Of a stretch of DNA of 64,000 bases, positions 18,651 to 29,245 are shown one piece after another. The stretch is from the NCBI RefSeq assembly GCF_007641255.1, contig NZ_CP036259.1:2294001-2358000 (forward strand), given 5' to 3'. The notes below the pieces were generated by a model, which was not told the origin of the DNA, ran no database searches, and was given only the letters and a program-made list of their open reading frames with translations. This DNA is from Sporomusa termitida (GTDB lineage Bacteria; Bacillota; Negativicutes; Sporomusales; Sporomusaceae). Within the stretch, counting starts at the first letter, position 1. Each line of letters opens with the position of its first letter. Both the position numbers and the translations under genes were made by a program.

Positions 18651-18679
18651 ATTGTAGTATACCAGACAATATTTTGCAA
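18651..18679 (-). promoter_or_regulatory. SigA-type promoter of the recJ-apt-relA run
   Basis: Minus strand: TTGCAA (18674-18679), 17-nt spacer, TACAAT (18651-18656), about 40 nt before the recJ start and just after the lapA stop. Confidence 0.75.
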
Positions 18680-18694
18680 CTTTACCGGTAAAAT

Positions 18695-19000
18695 CTACTC
18701 GCTGTTTGCCTGAGTTTCTGCCTGTGCGCCCTGGCTGGCCCGTAGTTCGCGATTCTCAGCTTCCGTCAGTTGCTGGGCCTGCTGGCATTTACGCAGAGTA
18801 CGTCTAAGCCGGAACTGGACAAGCATCGACAAGGACAAAATGGTCAATGCCCCAAAAGCAGCTGAACCCAAAATGATAATGACCAACGAGGTTTGAAAAC
18901 TCCAGACCAAAAAACTTACCGTAACCGCCAGCGAATTTTGCACAGCAAACACGGCCACCAATAATGCAAAAATAAAGGCAAATAATAAATTCCACATCAT
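18695..19000 (-). CDS. LapA-domain membrane protein (DUF1049)
   Basis: A 101-residue protein with two predicted transmembrane helices (about residues 3-23 and 38-60). The first contains the LapA/DUF1049 hallmark AVFAVQNSLAVTVSFLVW. A basic, probably coiled-coil cytoplasmic tail rich in Arg, Gln and Ala follows. LapA/LapB act together in LPS assembly in Enterobacteria, but stand-alone LapA-domain proteins are widespread in Firmicutes with no fixed role. Two adjacent ATGs (19000, 18997) are possible starts. Confidence 0.85.
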   Translation of the reverse strand: MMWNLLFAFIFALLVAVFAVQNSLAVTVSFLVWSFQTSLVIIILGSAAFGALTILSLSMLVQFRLRRTLRKCQQAQQLTEAENRELRASQGAQAETQANSE

Positions 19001-19085
19001 CCATCACACTCACAATTTGTTTATATGGTAATATTCTCGGAAAAAGCCTAATAATCCTCTACCGTCGATGTAAACAGTCAAATAA

Positions 19086-19110
19086 AAAGTAAAAACAGGC
19101 GAAGGCCTGT
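19086..19110 (-). terminator. Intrinsic terminator after the DUF456 gene
   Basis: Minus strand: ACAGGC-CTTC-GCCTGT followed by TTTTACTTTTT, 15 nt after the stop at 19125. Confidence 0.85.
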
Positions 19111-19124
19111 AATCTTCAGTAAAA

Positions 19125-19595
19125 TTACACAAAAATATATAAATTAATGAGAGCAATCATGACAGCCCCGCAGACGAATCTAAGCACAGCTACTCCTGTC
19201 AGCCGGGACAGTACCTTTAAAACCTGATCACTGCGGGGAAGAAGTGTTTTTCCGGCAATGATCTCCCAGGCTGCCAGTCCCAGTAGCGGGCCGAGTAAAG
19301 CATCGCTGGCCAGCATACCGGCAATGTGGGTAACTGCGCTGTTAACACTAAATACCCGGGAAACCGGCAGATCCCGCGTTAGATATATGCGCAGCGCCCT
19401 CCCGCCCAGCTCTGCTGTTATTGCCAATACCAGCAAAAACGCAGTAAGCCACGGCGTGAAAGTCAGAAAACCAGTAGCTGCACCATATAAAATTGCCCCC
19501 AGCAAGATGATCAGTGTTCCGGGCAGCCGAACAGAAACAGTACTTAAGAGGCCTGCCAGCATAATAAATGTTACTATAAACTTAACCGCCAACAA
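19125..19595 (-). CDS. DUF456-family membrane protein
   Basis: A Gly/Ala/Leu-rich polytopic protein with four or five hydrophobic blocks. DUF456 features include VRLPGTLIILLGAILYGAATG and AELGGRALR. Function unknown. The start is uncertain: the longest frame opens at 19694, inside the preceding gene. I favour TTG 19595 (LAVKFIVTFI), preceded by GGGG at 7 nt and lying 43 nt after the preceding stop. ATG 19670 is a third option. Expressed together with the transporter-like gene upstream. Confidence 0.78.
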   Translation of the reverse strand: MLAVKFIVTFIMLAGLLSTVSVRLPGTLIILLGAILYGAATGFLTFTPWLTAFLLVLAITAELGGRALRIYLTRDLPVSRVFSVNSAVTHIAGMLASDALLGPLLGLAAWEIIAGKTLLPRSDQVLKVLSRLTGVAVLRFVCGAVMIALINLYIFV

Positions 19596-19638
19596 TGATG
19601 TACCCCGTTTCGCAAAAATAATACCAGTACCGTTATTG

Positions 19639-20661
19639 TTACTTGTTGTCTTCCTGTTTATGTAAAACATACGCAATAAAACAAATAAAAACAATCATAA
19701 CCAGCCCGGTACCGCTCATAAACCGGAGCATCAGATCCAGGCTAATAAAGCTGCCGCCCCAAATCAGCAGCCCGGCTGCCGCCAATGCCGGCCATAACTT
19801 CAGTTTGGTCAGGATACTAAGCTGTTTGGCATTAACGAGCATGGCCGGCACCATCGTATTGATGAAGATACACAATAACACACTGTTAAAGACAATTGCC
19901 AGCCAGGGGACAAAAATCTGACCGGCAACCGCCGGCAGCGGCATCAGCGCCCCGGTGCCACCGACCAATGCCAAATGGGCCAGCAGCAGCGTAAAAAGAC
20001 CTTCAAAAAATTTAGCCAGGACGGCAAGGTAAACGCCGGTATAGTTCTGCGGCGCAAAATAAGCTCCGGTTTCTACTACCAGTGCCGAGCGCATGCCGCA
20101 GGCGTTATAACCGATAAGCGCCAATACCAGCGTCCAGCTGATATGCTCCAGTGACATTATGTGGGCAAAGGAGGTTATCTGAATACTGTCCAACAGCATT
20201 ACCAGCATAACACCTGTTGCCGGAATAAATAAGAGCGCTAAATAGTTAGAAAGCCGCAGTACCTCCCGGCCATAGCCGACTGCCAGCAGGGAGCAGCCGG
20301 CTATGCACAGGGGAACAGCCGCTATGTAGGGCAAGCCGGTCAGGCTCTCCAGTAAATGGCCGGCAAAATACCCGCCGGTTAAGGCGCTGGCAGGCAGTGA
20401 CACTGCTAGGACAACGAGTGCCAATACCCGTTTGCCCTGTATACCTAACAACCGTTTAACTACTGCTGTCAATTCCCGGCCGCTCTTTACCCCGATCCAG
20501 GCCGATACGCCTGCCACCACTGAGCCAAATATCATATATGCCAAAAATACAGTGGCGTAAATCCCATTGCCCAGCAACGCGGCCATCGCCGGCACAACAG
20601 CTATATTGTCACCGGCGATATGCACAATGGCCAGCGACAAAGCCGGTAGTATAACCCCCAT
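19639..20661 (-). CDS. YkvI-like multi-pass membrane protein (APC-superfamily-like)
   Basis: A 340-residue protein with about ten hydrophobic segments and hardly any soluble portion. The beginning, from GVILPALSLAIVHIAGDNIAVVPA, resembles the first helices of APC-type transporters. The whole protein resembles the COG3949/YkvI group, annotated only as putative transporters. No substrate can be suggested. It opens a two-gene unit with the DUF456 gene. The assignment to YkvI is by overall impression and needs a profile search. Confidence 0.7.
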   Translation of the reverse strand: MGVILPALSLAIVHIAGDNIAVVPAMAALLGNGIYATVFLAYMIFGSVVAGVSAWIGVKSGRELTAVVKRLLGIQGKRVLALVVLAVSLPASALTGGYFAGHLLESLTGLPYIAAVPLCIAGCSLLAVGYGREVLRLSNYLALLFIPATGVMLVMLLDSIQITSFAHIMSLEHISWTLVLALIGYNACGMRSALVVETGAYFAPQNYTGVYLAVLAKFFEGLFTLLLAHLALVGGTGALMPLPAVAGQIFVPWLAIVFNSVLLCIFINTMVPAMLVNAKQLSILTKLKLWPALAAAGLLIWGGSFISLDLMLRFMSGTGLVMIVFICFIAYVLHKQEDNK

Positions 20662-20714
20662 ATAATCGCCCCCTGCCTTGCTTATATGATATTGCAGAGG
20701 TGCGGTAATGGTGC

Positions 20715-20749
20715 AAAAAAGCCTGAGGCATCTTCGGCCTCAGGCTTTT
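20715..20749 (-). terminator. Intrinsic terminator of the secDF operon
   Basis: Minus strand: AGCCTGAGGC-CGAAGAT-GCCTCAGGCT with a T6 run, starting 3 nt after the secF stop. Confidence 0.92.
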
Positions 20750-20751
20750 GG

Positions 20752-21660
20752 TTACTTAACGCCTTTTGTTTTCATTTCCAGCCGGCGCCAGTCTTCGCGC
20801 AGCTTCCATTCAACCCAGATCTGACTGGCGTTGAATATTGAAGAATAGGTGCCGCAGGTAAAACCGATTAACAGGGCCAGCGAGAAATTTTTCGTGGTCT
20901 CGCCGCCAAACAGATATAGCGCCCCGGTCGCAAACAATACGGTTACAGAAGTGTAGATCGAGCGGGTCATCGTCTGCCAGATGCTGCGGTTGACAAGTTC
21001 CTCAAGATTGTCGCTTTTCTTATAGGTTCGCAGGTTTTCTCTGATGCGGTCGAAAATAACGATGGTATCATTAATGGAATAGCCAACAATAGTCAGCAGC
21101 GCCGCCACGAAAGAAGCATCAATCTCGATATGCAGCAGCGAGAAAATCCCCAAGACGATGAACACATCATGAACCAGGGCTGCAATCCCGGCAACGGCAA
21201 ATTTAAATTCAAAGCGGTAGCTTATATAAACAATCATGAGCGCCCAGGAAATAATCAGGGCAATCACAGCCTGCTGGGTAAGCTCTGAACCAATTACGGC
21301 TCCTACCTTTTCGACTCGCAGGACCTCAAAGGCCCCGATTTTGGTTTCAAAACCGGCAAGTACCTGCCGGCGCTCCTCTTCACTAAGCACATGGGACCGA
21401 ACAAATACATTATTTGATTGTTCTTCCGAGCCTGTCAGCGCCAGTTGAATGGTGCTTCCTTCCAGCTGATAGTCCTTAAGCACCTCCCGGACCTCGGCCA
21501 CTGAGACCGGGCGGGCAAACTTCAGGTCAAGCAGCGTGCCGCCGGTAAAATCAATGCCAAGGTTAAACCCTTGCATCACCATGGAGATCAGGCCAGGGAG
21601 CAGGATGATAAAAGAGATCAGAAACCACCATCTGCGTCTGCTAACAATATCGAATTTCAT
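20752..21660 (-). CDS. secF: Protein translocase subunit SecF
   Basis: An RND-like subunit that uses the proton motive force to help SecYEG complete protein export. 302 aa with six helices; the first ends near MVMQGFNLGIDFTGGTLLDL, the SecF signature (GIDFTGG). The conserved GYSINDTIVIFDRIREN lies in the fourth-fifth helix region. It is separate from secD, as in many Firmicutes but unlike the fused Bacillus SecDF. ATG 21660 has GGGGGGAGAG upstream and is 15 nt after secD. Confidence 0.97.
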   Translation of the reverse strand: MKFDIVSRRRWWFLISFIILLPGLISMVMQGFNLGIDFTGGTLLDLKFARPVSVAEVREVLKDYQLEGSTIQLALTGSEEQSNNVFVRSHVLSEEERRQVLAGFETKIGAFEVLRVEKVGAVIGSELTQQAVIALIISWALMIVYISYRFEFKFAVAGIAALVHDVFIVLGIFSLLHIEIDASFVAALLTIVGYSINDTIVIFDRIRENLRTYKKSDNLEELVNRSIWQTMTRSIYTSVTVLFATGALYLFGGETTKNFSLALLIGFTCGTYSSIFNASQIWVEWKLREDWRRLEMKTKGVK

Positions 21661-21675
21661 ATCTTTCTCTCCCCC

Positions 21676-22881
21676 CTACGCCCCGAAAAACTTGCCGTTT
21701 TTGATTACATTGGCATGGATAAGCATTCTTAGGATAAACCGGGTCGCCGTAACGGCCGTAAACATACTCAATGCAATCCCTATCCCTAAGGTAACGGCGA
21801 AGCCCTTAATCGGGCCGGTCCCCATGAAAAACAGGACGACCGCGGCAATCATTGTCGTTATATTGGAATCCACAATTGTGGAAAAAGCCCGGCTAAAGCC
21901 GGCATCCATGGCCGCTCGCAGCGTTTTGCCATTGCGGTATTCTTCCTTAAAGCGTTCGAATATCAGCACATTGGCATCAACGGCCATGCCCATTGACAGG
22001 ATTATCCCGGCGATACCCGGCAGCGTTAACGTTGCGTTAAGCATCTTTAACGCAACTAATAACAGCAGCACATATAAAACTAATGCTATATTAGCGACAA
22101 AACCGGAAACCCGGTAAAAAATCAGCATAAAGATAACAATGGAAACAATGCCGATCACAAAGGCCTGCATGCTTTTGATCTTAGAGTCTTCACCCAGACT
22201 GGGACCAACAGTTCTTGTTTCCAGTATATCCACCTTAACCGGCAATGCGCCTGACCGGAGCAGGATTGCCAGCCGTTCCGCCTCTTCAATGCTGCGGTTG
22301 CCGGAGATAACAGCCTGGCCATTGGGAATTGCTTCCTGAACAACCGGGTTGGTCAAAATCTGCTTATCCAATAAGATAGCAATATGTTTACCAACATTTT
22401 TGGCAGTCACCTCGGCAAATTTTTTGGCACCTTCATCGGTAAATTCTATCGATACTAATTTTTGGCCGCCTTGATCAATCTGGGCTTTAGCATCCTTCAA
22501 GTCCTTACCGGTCATAACTACGGCACCGCTTTCATCCTGAAACTCCATTAATGCTGTTCTGCCCAGCATTTCAATGGCTTGCTCAGGATCTTTCACACCC
22601 GGCAGTTCGACAATAATTCTGCGATCCCCCTGCCGCTGGACAATTGGCTCAGTCAGCCCCAGTTCATTAATCCGGCGTTCAATAATATGAACAACCCGCT
22701 TGATGGCATCATCGTTAACTACTGCCTCGGGGGTATCCGAAGCCTCCAGCACAACATGGGTGCCGCCCTGCAGGTCAAGCCCTTGTTTAATTGACAGGGC
22801 CAGTGGCTTCATATACAACCCTGTAACAGCGAGGATTGCCAGAACAACAAACAGAAATTTACTAAAATTTCCCCACCTCAA
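21676..22881 (-). CDS. secD: Protein translocase subunit SecD
   Basis: Partner of SecF in the membrane complex with SecYEG and YajC. 401 aa. The N-terminal helix is followed by IKQGLDLQGGTHVVLE, the periplasmic P1 domain (RRINELGLTEPIVQRQG), and a C-terminal bundle with GMAVDANVLIFERFKEEY. I use the TTG at 22881, which has GGGGGAA at good spacing; a TTG at 22896 would add five residues with a poorer site. The unit runs yajC-fthC-HD-secD-secF. Confidence 0.96.
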   Translation of the reverse strand: MRWGNFSKFLFVVLAILAVTGLYMKPLALSIKQGLDLQGGTHVVLEASDTPEAVVNDDAIKRVVHIIERRINELGLTEPIVQRQGDRRIIVELPGVKDPEQAIEMLGRTALMEFQDESGAVVMTGKDLKDAKAQIDQGGQKLVSIEFTDEGAKKFAEVTAKNVGKHIAILLDKQILTNPVVQEAIPNGQAVISGNRSIEEAERLAILLRSGALPVKVDILETRTVGPSLGEDSKIKSMQAFVIGIVSIVIFMLIFYRVSGFVANIALVLYVLLLLVALKMLNATLTLPGIAGIILSMGMAVDANVLIFERFKEEYRNGKTLRAAMDAGFSRAFSTIVDSNITTMIAAVVLFFMGTGPIKGFAVTLGIGIALSMFTAVTATRFILRMLIHANVIKNGKFFGA

Positions 22882-22929
22882 AGATAGTTCCCCCAATCTT
22901 ACTTATGTTCTTATGTGCGGCAGCGTTGG

Positions 22930-23613
22930 CTACAGCAAATCATAATTATTAATAACAAGTTTAAAACGGCAGGCTAAAAATTCGGCCGCCCGTCTGCACA
23001 TAACCATACGTTGTAAAAAAATTTCAAAATATTCCATGACCGGGCAGATTTCCATGTCAATATTAACATACAAGGTTACGGTGCGGGAAGTTTTATCAAC
23101 CAGCAGCTTACTGCTTTCGGCTGCATAGTTGACTCTGTCGTGAATTTCAAATTTAGCAAAGTCACGATTGGTCACGCGCGCCCGGTGAACATCAGATTTA
23201 TCAGCCAGGATCAGGGCGGCGGCAACATGGTTGACGGCATTGCCGCGCTCTTCCTCATGATTGCCGATTGCTGAAATGACTAAGGCAATCTCCTCCGGCG
23301 GCATTCCCATGCGGCTAAGGATGGAATAGGCCATGATGGCGCCGGAGCCGCCGTGATTATACCGGTTAATCATATTAGCGATATCATGAAGATAACCGGC
23401 AATGGCCGCAAGTTCGCACTCCCGTGCCGGATAGTCCAGTTCTTGTAATACCTTATAGGCTAAGGCCGAAACAATGCCGGCATGTCTGAGACCGTGCTCG
23501 GTAAAGCCGAGGCTGCCGAGATATTGGGTGCTGCGGGTAAGATAAACGTTTACTTCATGGTCTGCTTTTAACTGGGCAACAGTAAGGGATTGCTCAATTG
23601 TTGCTGCTGACAT
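22930..23613 (-). CDS. HD-domain phosphohydrolase-like protein
   Basis: A 227-residue protein with an HD metal site: HGLRHA (first His), GYLHDIAN (the HD pair) and a later Asp in ILADKSDVHRAR. The region from RYNHGGSGA to IGNHEEER is typical of small nucleotide-directed HD hydrolases. Substrate unknown; it is not a Rel or cGAMP/HD-GYP protein by motif. Homologues are commonly met beside secDF in Clostridia and Negativicutes, a context with no explained function. ATG 23613 is preceded by CGGAGGA. Confidence 0.85.
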   Translation of the reverse strand: MSAATIEQSLTVAQLKADHEVNVYLTRSTQYLGSLGFTEHGLRHAGIVSALAYKVLQELDYPARECELAAIAGYLHDIANMINRYNHGGSGAIMAYSILSRMGMPPEEIALVISAIGNHEEERGNAVNHVAAALILADKSDVHRARVTNRDFAKFEIHDRVNYAAESSKLLVDKTSRTVTLYVNIDMEICPVMEYFEIFLQRMVMCRRAAEFLACRFKLVINNYDLL

Positions 23614-23712
23614 AGCTTATTCCTCCGTTTATCAAAAAAATCAGCTTTTGCCTGTCCTGAATATCTCGTAGCCATTTTAAATTAATGGCAGATCCAAGGC
23701 AAATGCAGTTAA

Positions 23713-24306
23713 TTACATTGTGCCTTCCCTGCACGTAAATATGCCATCTTCAGTAAGTAAATAATTGACTGGCCGGTCATGCTCGTCAGTCGGTACCGTT
23801 GCTAAAATTTGCGCTGCCCAGGCCGCACCGATAAGTTCGGCTTTATTTGCTTTGAGCAAAAAGCGGTCATAATAGCCGGCGCCCATCCCTAACCGGCGTC
23901 CTGCCTTGTCATAGGCCACGCCGGGGACCACGATAAGGTCAAGTTCACCTGGCTCCAGCAGTTTTAAGGTTGACGGATTAGGGGTCAGAAGGTTAAACTG
24001 ACCTACAACCAAATCATTAAGATCCGCAATAATGGCCGCGTCCATCAACCCCCTGGTCTCGCGCATATGCGGCACACACACTGTTTTACCGGCCGCCAGT
24101 GCGTGTGTGATCACCTGCTCCAGATGGGGCTCATCGGGCATTGCCAGATATAGCATAATATTTTTCGCAGCTTTATATACCGGCCAGTCACAAAGATGCT
24201 CAGCAAAGCGTTTACTGCCGGCGGCAACCTCCTCCCGGGTCAGGCCCCGTCTGACAGCTAAAATGCTTTTCCGCATTTCCATTTTGGCATTTTTATTTAT
24301 TTCCAC
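23713..24306 (-). CDS. 5-formyltetrahydrofolate cyclo-ligase
   Basis: ATP-dependent conversion of 5-formyl-THF to 5,10-methenyl-THF (FthC/YgfA/YqgN family). Landmarks: RKSILAVRRGLTREE near the N-terminus, an internal LYLAMPDEPHLEQV, and the ATP-loop signature GRRLGMGAGYYDRFL near residue 150. I use GTG 24306 (197 aa), 9 nt after GGGAGG; the long upstream frame has no coding character. It may support one-carbon metabolism. A small hairpin separates it from yajC. Confidence 0.93.
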   Translation of the reverse strand: MEINKNAKMEMRKSILAVRRGLTREEVAAGSKRFAEHLCDWPVYKAAKNIMLYLAMPDEPHLEQVITHALAAGKTVCVPHMRETRGLMDAAIIADLNDLVVGQFNLLTPNPSTLKLLEPGELDLIVVPGVAYDKAGRRLGMGAGYYDRFLLKANKAELIGAAWAAQILATVPTDEHDRPVNYLLTEDGIFTCREGTM

Positions 24307-24327
24307 GCTGCTTTTCCCTCCCTTAAG

Positions 24328-24352
24328 AAAAGACTTGGTTTTATACCAAGTC
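24328..24352 (-). terminator. Hairpin between yajC and fthC (attenuator-like)
   Basis: Minus strand: GACTTGGT-ATAAA-ACCAAGTC followed by TTTTCTT. It lies about 35 nt after the yajC stop and just before the fthC ribosome site. It could be a weak terminator reducing read-through. Confidence 0.55.
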
Positions 24353-24385
24353 CTTAGGTGTAAAATCTTAATGTCAGCAATCTTA

Positions 24386-24679
24386 TTAGGGCTTAGGCTG
24401 ATTTTGATGGTGGCTGACGGCAGTACGCGACACATCAACTTCAACTTTATCTGCAATTTTTATTGTTACAATTTTTTCATTCAGTGCAGTAATAGTACCG
24501 TATAGTCCGCCAATTGTCACAATACGCTCGCCTTTTTTCAGATTGCTTAACAATTCCTGGCGACGCTTCTGTTCTTTCTTTTGTGGACGGTACAATAAAA
24601 AATAGAAAATAACGCCCATTAAAACAATTGGCCATGAAGCCTGAATGGCTTGCATAGTTTCGGGTGAAAACGCCGGCAT
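24386..24679 (-). CDS. yajC: Preprotein translocase subunit YajC
   Basis: A 97-residue single-pass inner-membrane accessory of SecDF. One helix (about residues 18-32, PIVLMGVIFYFLLYRPQKKEQKRR) gives the typical FYFLLYRPQ-KKE pattern. A small beta domain with KKGERIVTIGGLYGTI follows. ATG 24679 has AGGAGGTG. Located between tgt and secDF, as in most bacteria. Confidence 0.95.
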   Translation of the reverse strand: MPAFSPETMQAIQASWPIVLMGVIFYFLLYRPQKKEQKRRQELLSNLKKGERIVTIGGLYGTITALNEKIVTIKIADKVEVDVSRTAVSHHQNQPKP

Positions 24680-24742
24680 TATAAAATCACCTCCTGTTAC
24701 TTATTAGGAAGTATATTCCACACAATTGTTATAAATCCTTTA

Positions 24743-26894
<2,152 letters not shown>

Positions 26895-26906
26895 ATAACT
26901 CCCTCA

Positions 26907-27072
26907 TTAGTACTTCATCTGTCTTAAAACCGATGGAATAGATTGCGCAGATTTTTTTGCAATGCAAGGCGGAGGAACCGCGCATATCGGCTATATGTAA
27001 GGCGACGACAACGAAGCAGTGCGCAAAAAGATGCACAATCTATCATTGGTTTTGAGGGTGATGAAGTATTAT
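26907..27072 (+). repeat. Palindromic intergenic element, copy 1
   Basis: About 166 bp between spoIID and queA. Arms of about 55 nt are imperfect inverted repeats: TACTTCATC, AAAACC, ATAGATTG and TTTTTGC recur in the same order on both sides. The core (26964-27042) contains AGGCGG, a CATAT-CGGCT-ATATG hairpin, GACAACGAAGCAG and GCAAAAAGA. The core is roughly 85% identical to copy 2 at 39415-39492. It carries no ORF with a ribosome site. It could form a very long hairpin in the queA leader. Confidence 0.88.
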
Positions 27073-27075
27073 GGC

Positions 27076-28440
27076 CTATAAATAGGCTTTTTTGACTTGT
27101 ACCCCTTGGTAGTAGTGTTGCAATATATCCTTAAAATATTCGGTATTGTCAGGCGGGGCCTGCTCCGCCATCGCTTTGGCCCCCCATTGGGACAAGCCAA
27201 TCCCATGGCCCCAGCCGGAGCCGGTAATTACAACCGCCTCATCGGGCCTGCCGCTTAATGTGCGGATATTAGGATCAAGCGGGGCTGCCTGCCGGTTTTT
27301 TTTGCGGGACGACGGCCTTTTTTTCTTATCGGCGTTGACAGCCGGCAGCAATGCTTTGGCTCCCGCAGCCGGTATACGAATATCAAATAATGTACTTTTC
27401 AGTTCCAGCATACTTCTCAACTGTGTTCCTGATATTTCTGCACTGCCGTTGCTTCCCCGCAGCCGGACCGTTTTTACCCGGCCGGATATGCCCCGGTCAG
27501 CGCCGACGACCGGCGGCTTGGCAAGCGGGGACAGTTCGATGGCCTGTAAGCTGCCAATGTTGTAACCGGCTTTACTGATTGCCTGATTAAACTCAGCCGC
27601 GGTCAGCCGCTTCTCCCAGGTAAAGTTAGGGCAGTTCTGATCGTACCCCACCACCCCGCGCAAATAAGGCAACGGTGTGGACCAGACATTCTCGCTATTT
27701 TCGGTATAGCCCCCGGAGCTGCTGTGAAAATAAGCGGTGATTAATTTGCCGCTGTGTTTCACTACCAAGCCGCGGGTTGCATCTACCGCGGCCAGCGACC
27801 GGGGGTCTTCACTTTCCCGGCCCCCGTATACCTGGCAGTCAGTTGTCGAACATACATCAAACCCATCGGCTTTATGCTTATTATAATTAGCCAGGGCATA
27901 GGTGCGGGCAGCGACCGCCTGCGCCTTTACCGCCTCCAGCGGCCATGCGGGCGAGATCTCATTCTTAATAACCCCGTACAAATATTGCTCCACCGGCAGC
28001 GTGTTGACCACCGTCAACCCCGTTTGGCCTGCTGTGCGGTGAATACTGAGGCCGCCCCGGTAGCGGCGATTATTAACCTGTGCCAGCTGCTCGCCGGCCT
28101 CCAAAGCTTCATTTTTCCTGACAACAACCCCGAAGCCCTTGGCCGCGACCGCCGCCCCGTTAACACTAAGGGTCTTCTCCTGGGCGGCTATAGTGACCTT
28201 ATCCCCGGCGCGGAAAGCAAACAATACTTTCCCTGTTGCAGAATCAGTCAGGTCAAAATTTGCCGCGGCGGAAATCTGGACACTGGGCTGATTAATTACA
28301 ATTCCCACCCGCAGGCTTGGCTCAAAAAACGCTACGTCGGCCTCGGGCCCGGTATCGGCTGAGTGCGTATAACCGGCTAAGGGCAACAATAAGAAAATAA
28401 CAAACATTATCCATTTTAACATAAATTTAGGCACTCGCAT
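27076..28440 (-). CDS. SpoIID/LytB-domain exported protein
   Basis: 454 aa with an N-terminal signal anchor or signal peptide (helix about residues 8-26, ending near AGYTHSAD). A SpoIID/LytB domain follows: VVNTLPVEQYLYGVIKNEIS, LEAVKAQAVAARTYAL, YGGRESEDPRS and AYFHSSSGGYTE. The C-terminus GSGWGHGIGLSQWGAKAMA matches the SpoIID end. SpoIID is a lytic transglycosylase that acts in engulfment, but the family also includes vegetative paralogues. The extra N-terminal and Pro/Lys-rich inserts make the exact role uncertain. GGAGG touches the ATG at 28440; GTG 28434 is better spaced. Confidence 0.88.
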   Translation of the reverse strand: MRVPKFMLKWIMFVIFLLLPLAGYTHSADTGPEADVAFFEPSLRVGIVINQPSVQISAAANFDLTDSATGKVLFAFRAGDKVTIAAQEKTLSVNGAAVAAKGFGVVVRKNEALEAGEQLAQVNNRRYRGGLSIHRTAGQTGLTVVNTLPVEQYLYGVIKNEISPAWPLEAVKAQAVAARTYALANYNKHKADGFDVCSTTDCQVYGGRESEDPRSLAAVDATRGLVVKHSGKLITAYFHSSSGGYTENSENVWSTPLPYLRGVVGYDQNCPNFTWEKRLTAAEFNQAISKAGYNIGSLQAIELSPLAKPPVVGADRGISGRVKTVRLRGSNGSAEISGTQLRSMLELKSTLFDIRIPAAGAKALLPAVNADKKKRPSSRKKNRQAAPLDPNIRTLSGRPDEAVVITGSGWGHGIGLSQWGAKAMAEQAPPDNTEYFKDILQHYYQGVQVKKAYL

Positions 28441-28450
28441 ACCTCCACCG

Positions 28451-28678
28451 CTATTTTCTTGTTATCAGGTTCAGGATGATTGTCACAATAATGCTCAGTA
28501 GAATAGAAGTTACCAGGGGAAAGTGAAAGCTGAAATTACCGCGTTCAATATGTATATCGCCCGGCAGCCGGCCCAGACTCAAAAATTTGCCGCCAAAATG
28601 AAATACCAGGCCGGCAACAAGCAGCACAGCCCCTGTCACCATCAGCAGCTTGCCGAACGAATCAAAGCCTCCGGGCAT
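28451..28678 (-). CDS. DUF2905 small membrane protein
   Basis: 75 aa with two hydrophobic segments (FGKLLMVTGAVLLVAGLVFHF and LVTSILLSIIVTIILNLI). Between them is the DUF2905 motif LGRLPGDIHIERGNFSFHFPL. Function unknown. The ATG at 28678 overlaps the queH stop as TGATG, with AGGGGGC upstream; a longer frame to 28705 is not needed. Confidence 0.88.
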   Translation of the reverse strand: MPGGFDSFGKLLMVTGAVLLVAGLVFHFGGKFLSLGRLPGDIHIERGNFSFHFPLVTSILLSIIVTIILNLITRK

Positions 28679-29226
28679 CAGTTGTGCCCCCTGACCGGTT
28701 TGCAATACCGGTCTCTTTCGCTTAACACACAGCCACAGTAGGGCTGGCGGTACATCTCAAGCTCCCGGCTTATTCTGACGCCCTCCTGCCAGCCGGGGCG
28801 AAAATCCTGATAGCAGAAATCAATCCCCTCCGTCCTGGCGGCGCTTTCACCGGCTGCTTTTATTAATTCGTGCTGTTGGTAAGGGCTGACTAACAGCGTT
28901 GTGCTGAAACAGTCAAAACCATGCAGTTTGGCATAGCGGGCCGTTTGCAGCAGCCTGAGGTCATAACAATACCGGCAGCGGCCGGCCGCTGCCGTCAGCG
29001 CCTGCCGCAAAAACTCTTCCAGTGGATAGCTTTCATCAATAACCAGATTATCGAGACCTATTTTGCCGGCAAAATTTTTGAGCGTGTCCAAACGCCTGGC
29101 AAACTCTTTGTACGGATGAATATTAGGGTTGTAAAAGTAGCCGGTTATCTGACCGCCGGGGTATTTTTCCTGTAAATGCTGTAGGGGAAATACGGAACAA
29201 GGTCCGCAACAAACATGCAGCAGCAT
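28678..29226 (-). CDS. queH: Epoxyqueuosine reductase QueH
   Basis: Catalyses the last step of queuosine biosynthesis, the reduction of epoxyqueuosine in tRNA, without cobalamin. The DUF208 cysteine pattern is complete: HVCCGPC at the start, RCRYCYDLRL in the middle and YCGCVLSE at the end, giving the Fe-S and nearby iron ligands. ATG 29226 is preferred (AAAGG at 8 nt) over ATG 29232, which almost abuts the same element. With queA and tgt it completes the tRNA-level part of the pathway. preQ1 synthesis genes are not in the window. Confidence 0.95.
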   Translation of the reverse strand: MLLHVCCGPCSVFPLQHLQEKYPGGQITGYFYNPNIHPYKEFARRLDTLKNFAGKIGLDNLVIDESYPLEEFLRQALTAAAGRCRYCYDLRLLQTARYAKLHGFDCFSTTLLVSPYQQHELIKAAGESAARTEGIDFCYQDFRPGWQEGVRISRELEMYRQPYCGCVLSERDRYCKPVRGHN

Positions 29227-29245
29227 ACGCATAACCTTTCGTCAC

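Noticed and set aside
26998-28362. Plus-strand ORFs opposite the SpoIID-like gene
   Set aside because: Long only because of high GC in the antisense frame; no ribosome site.
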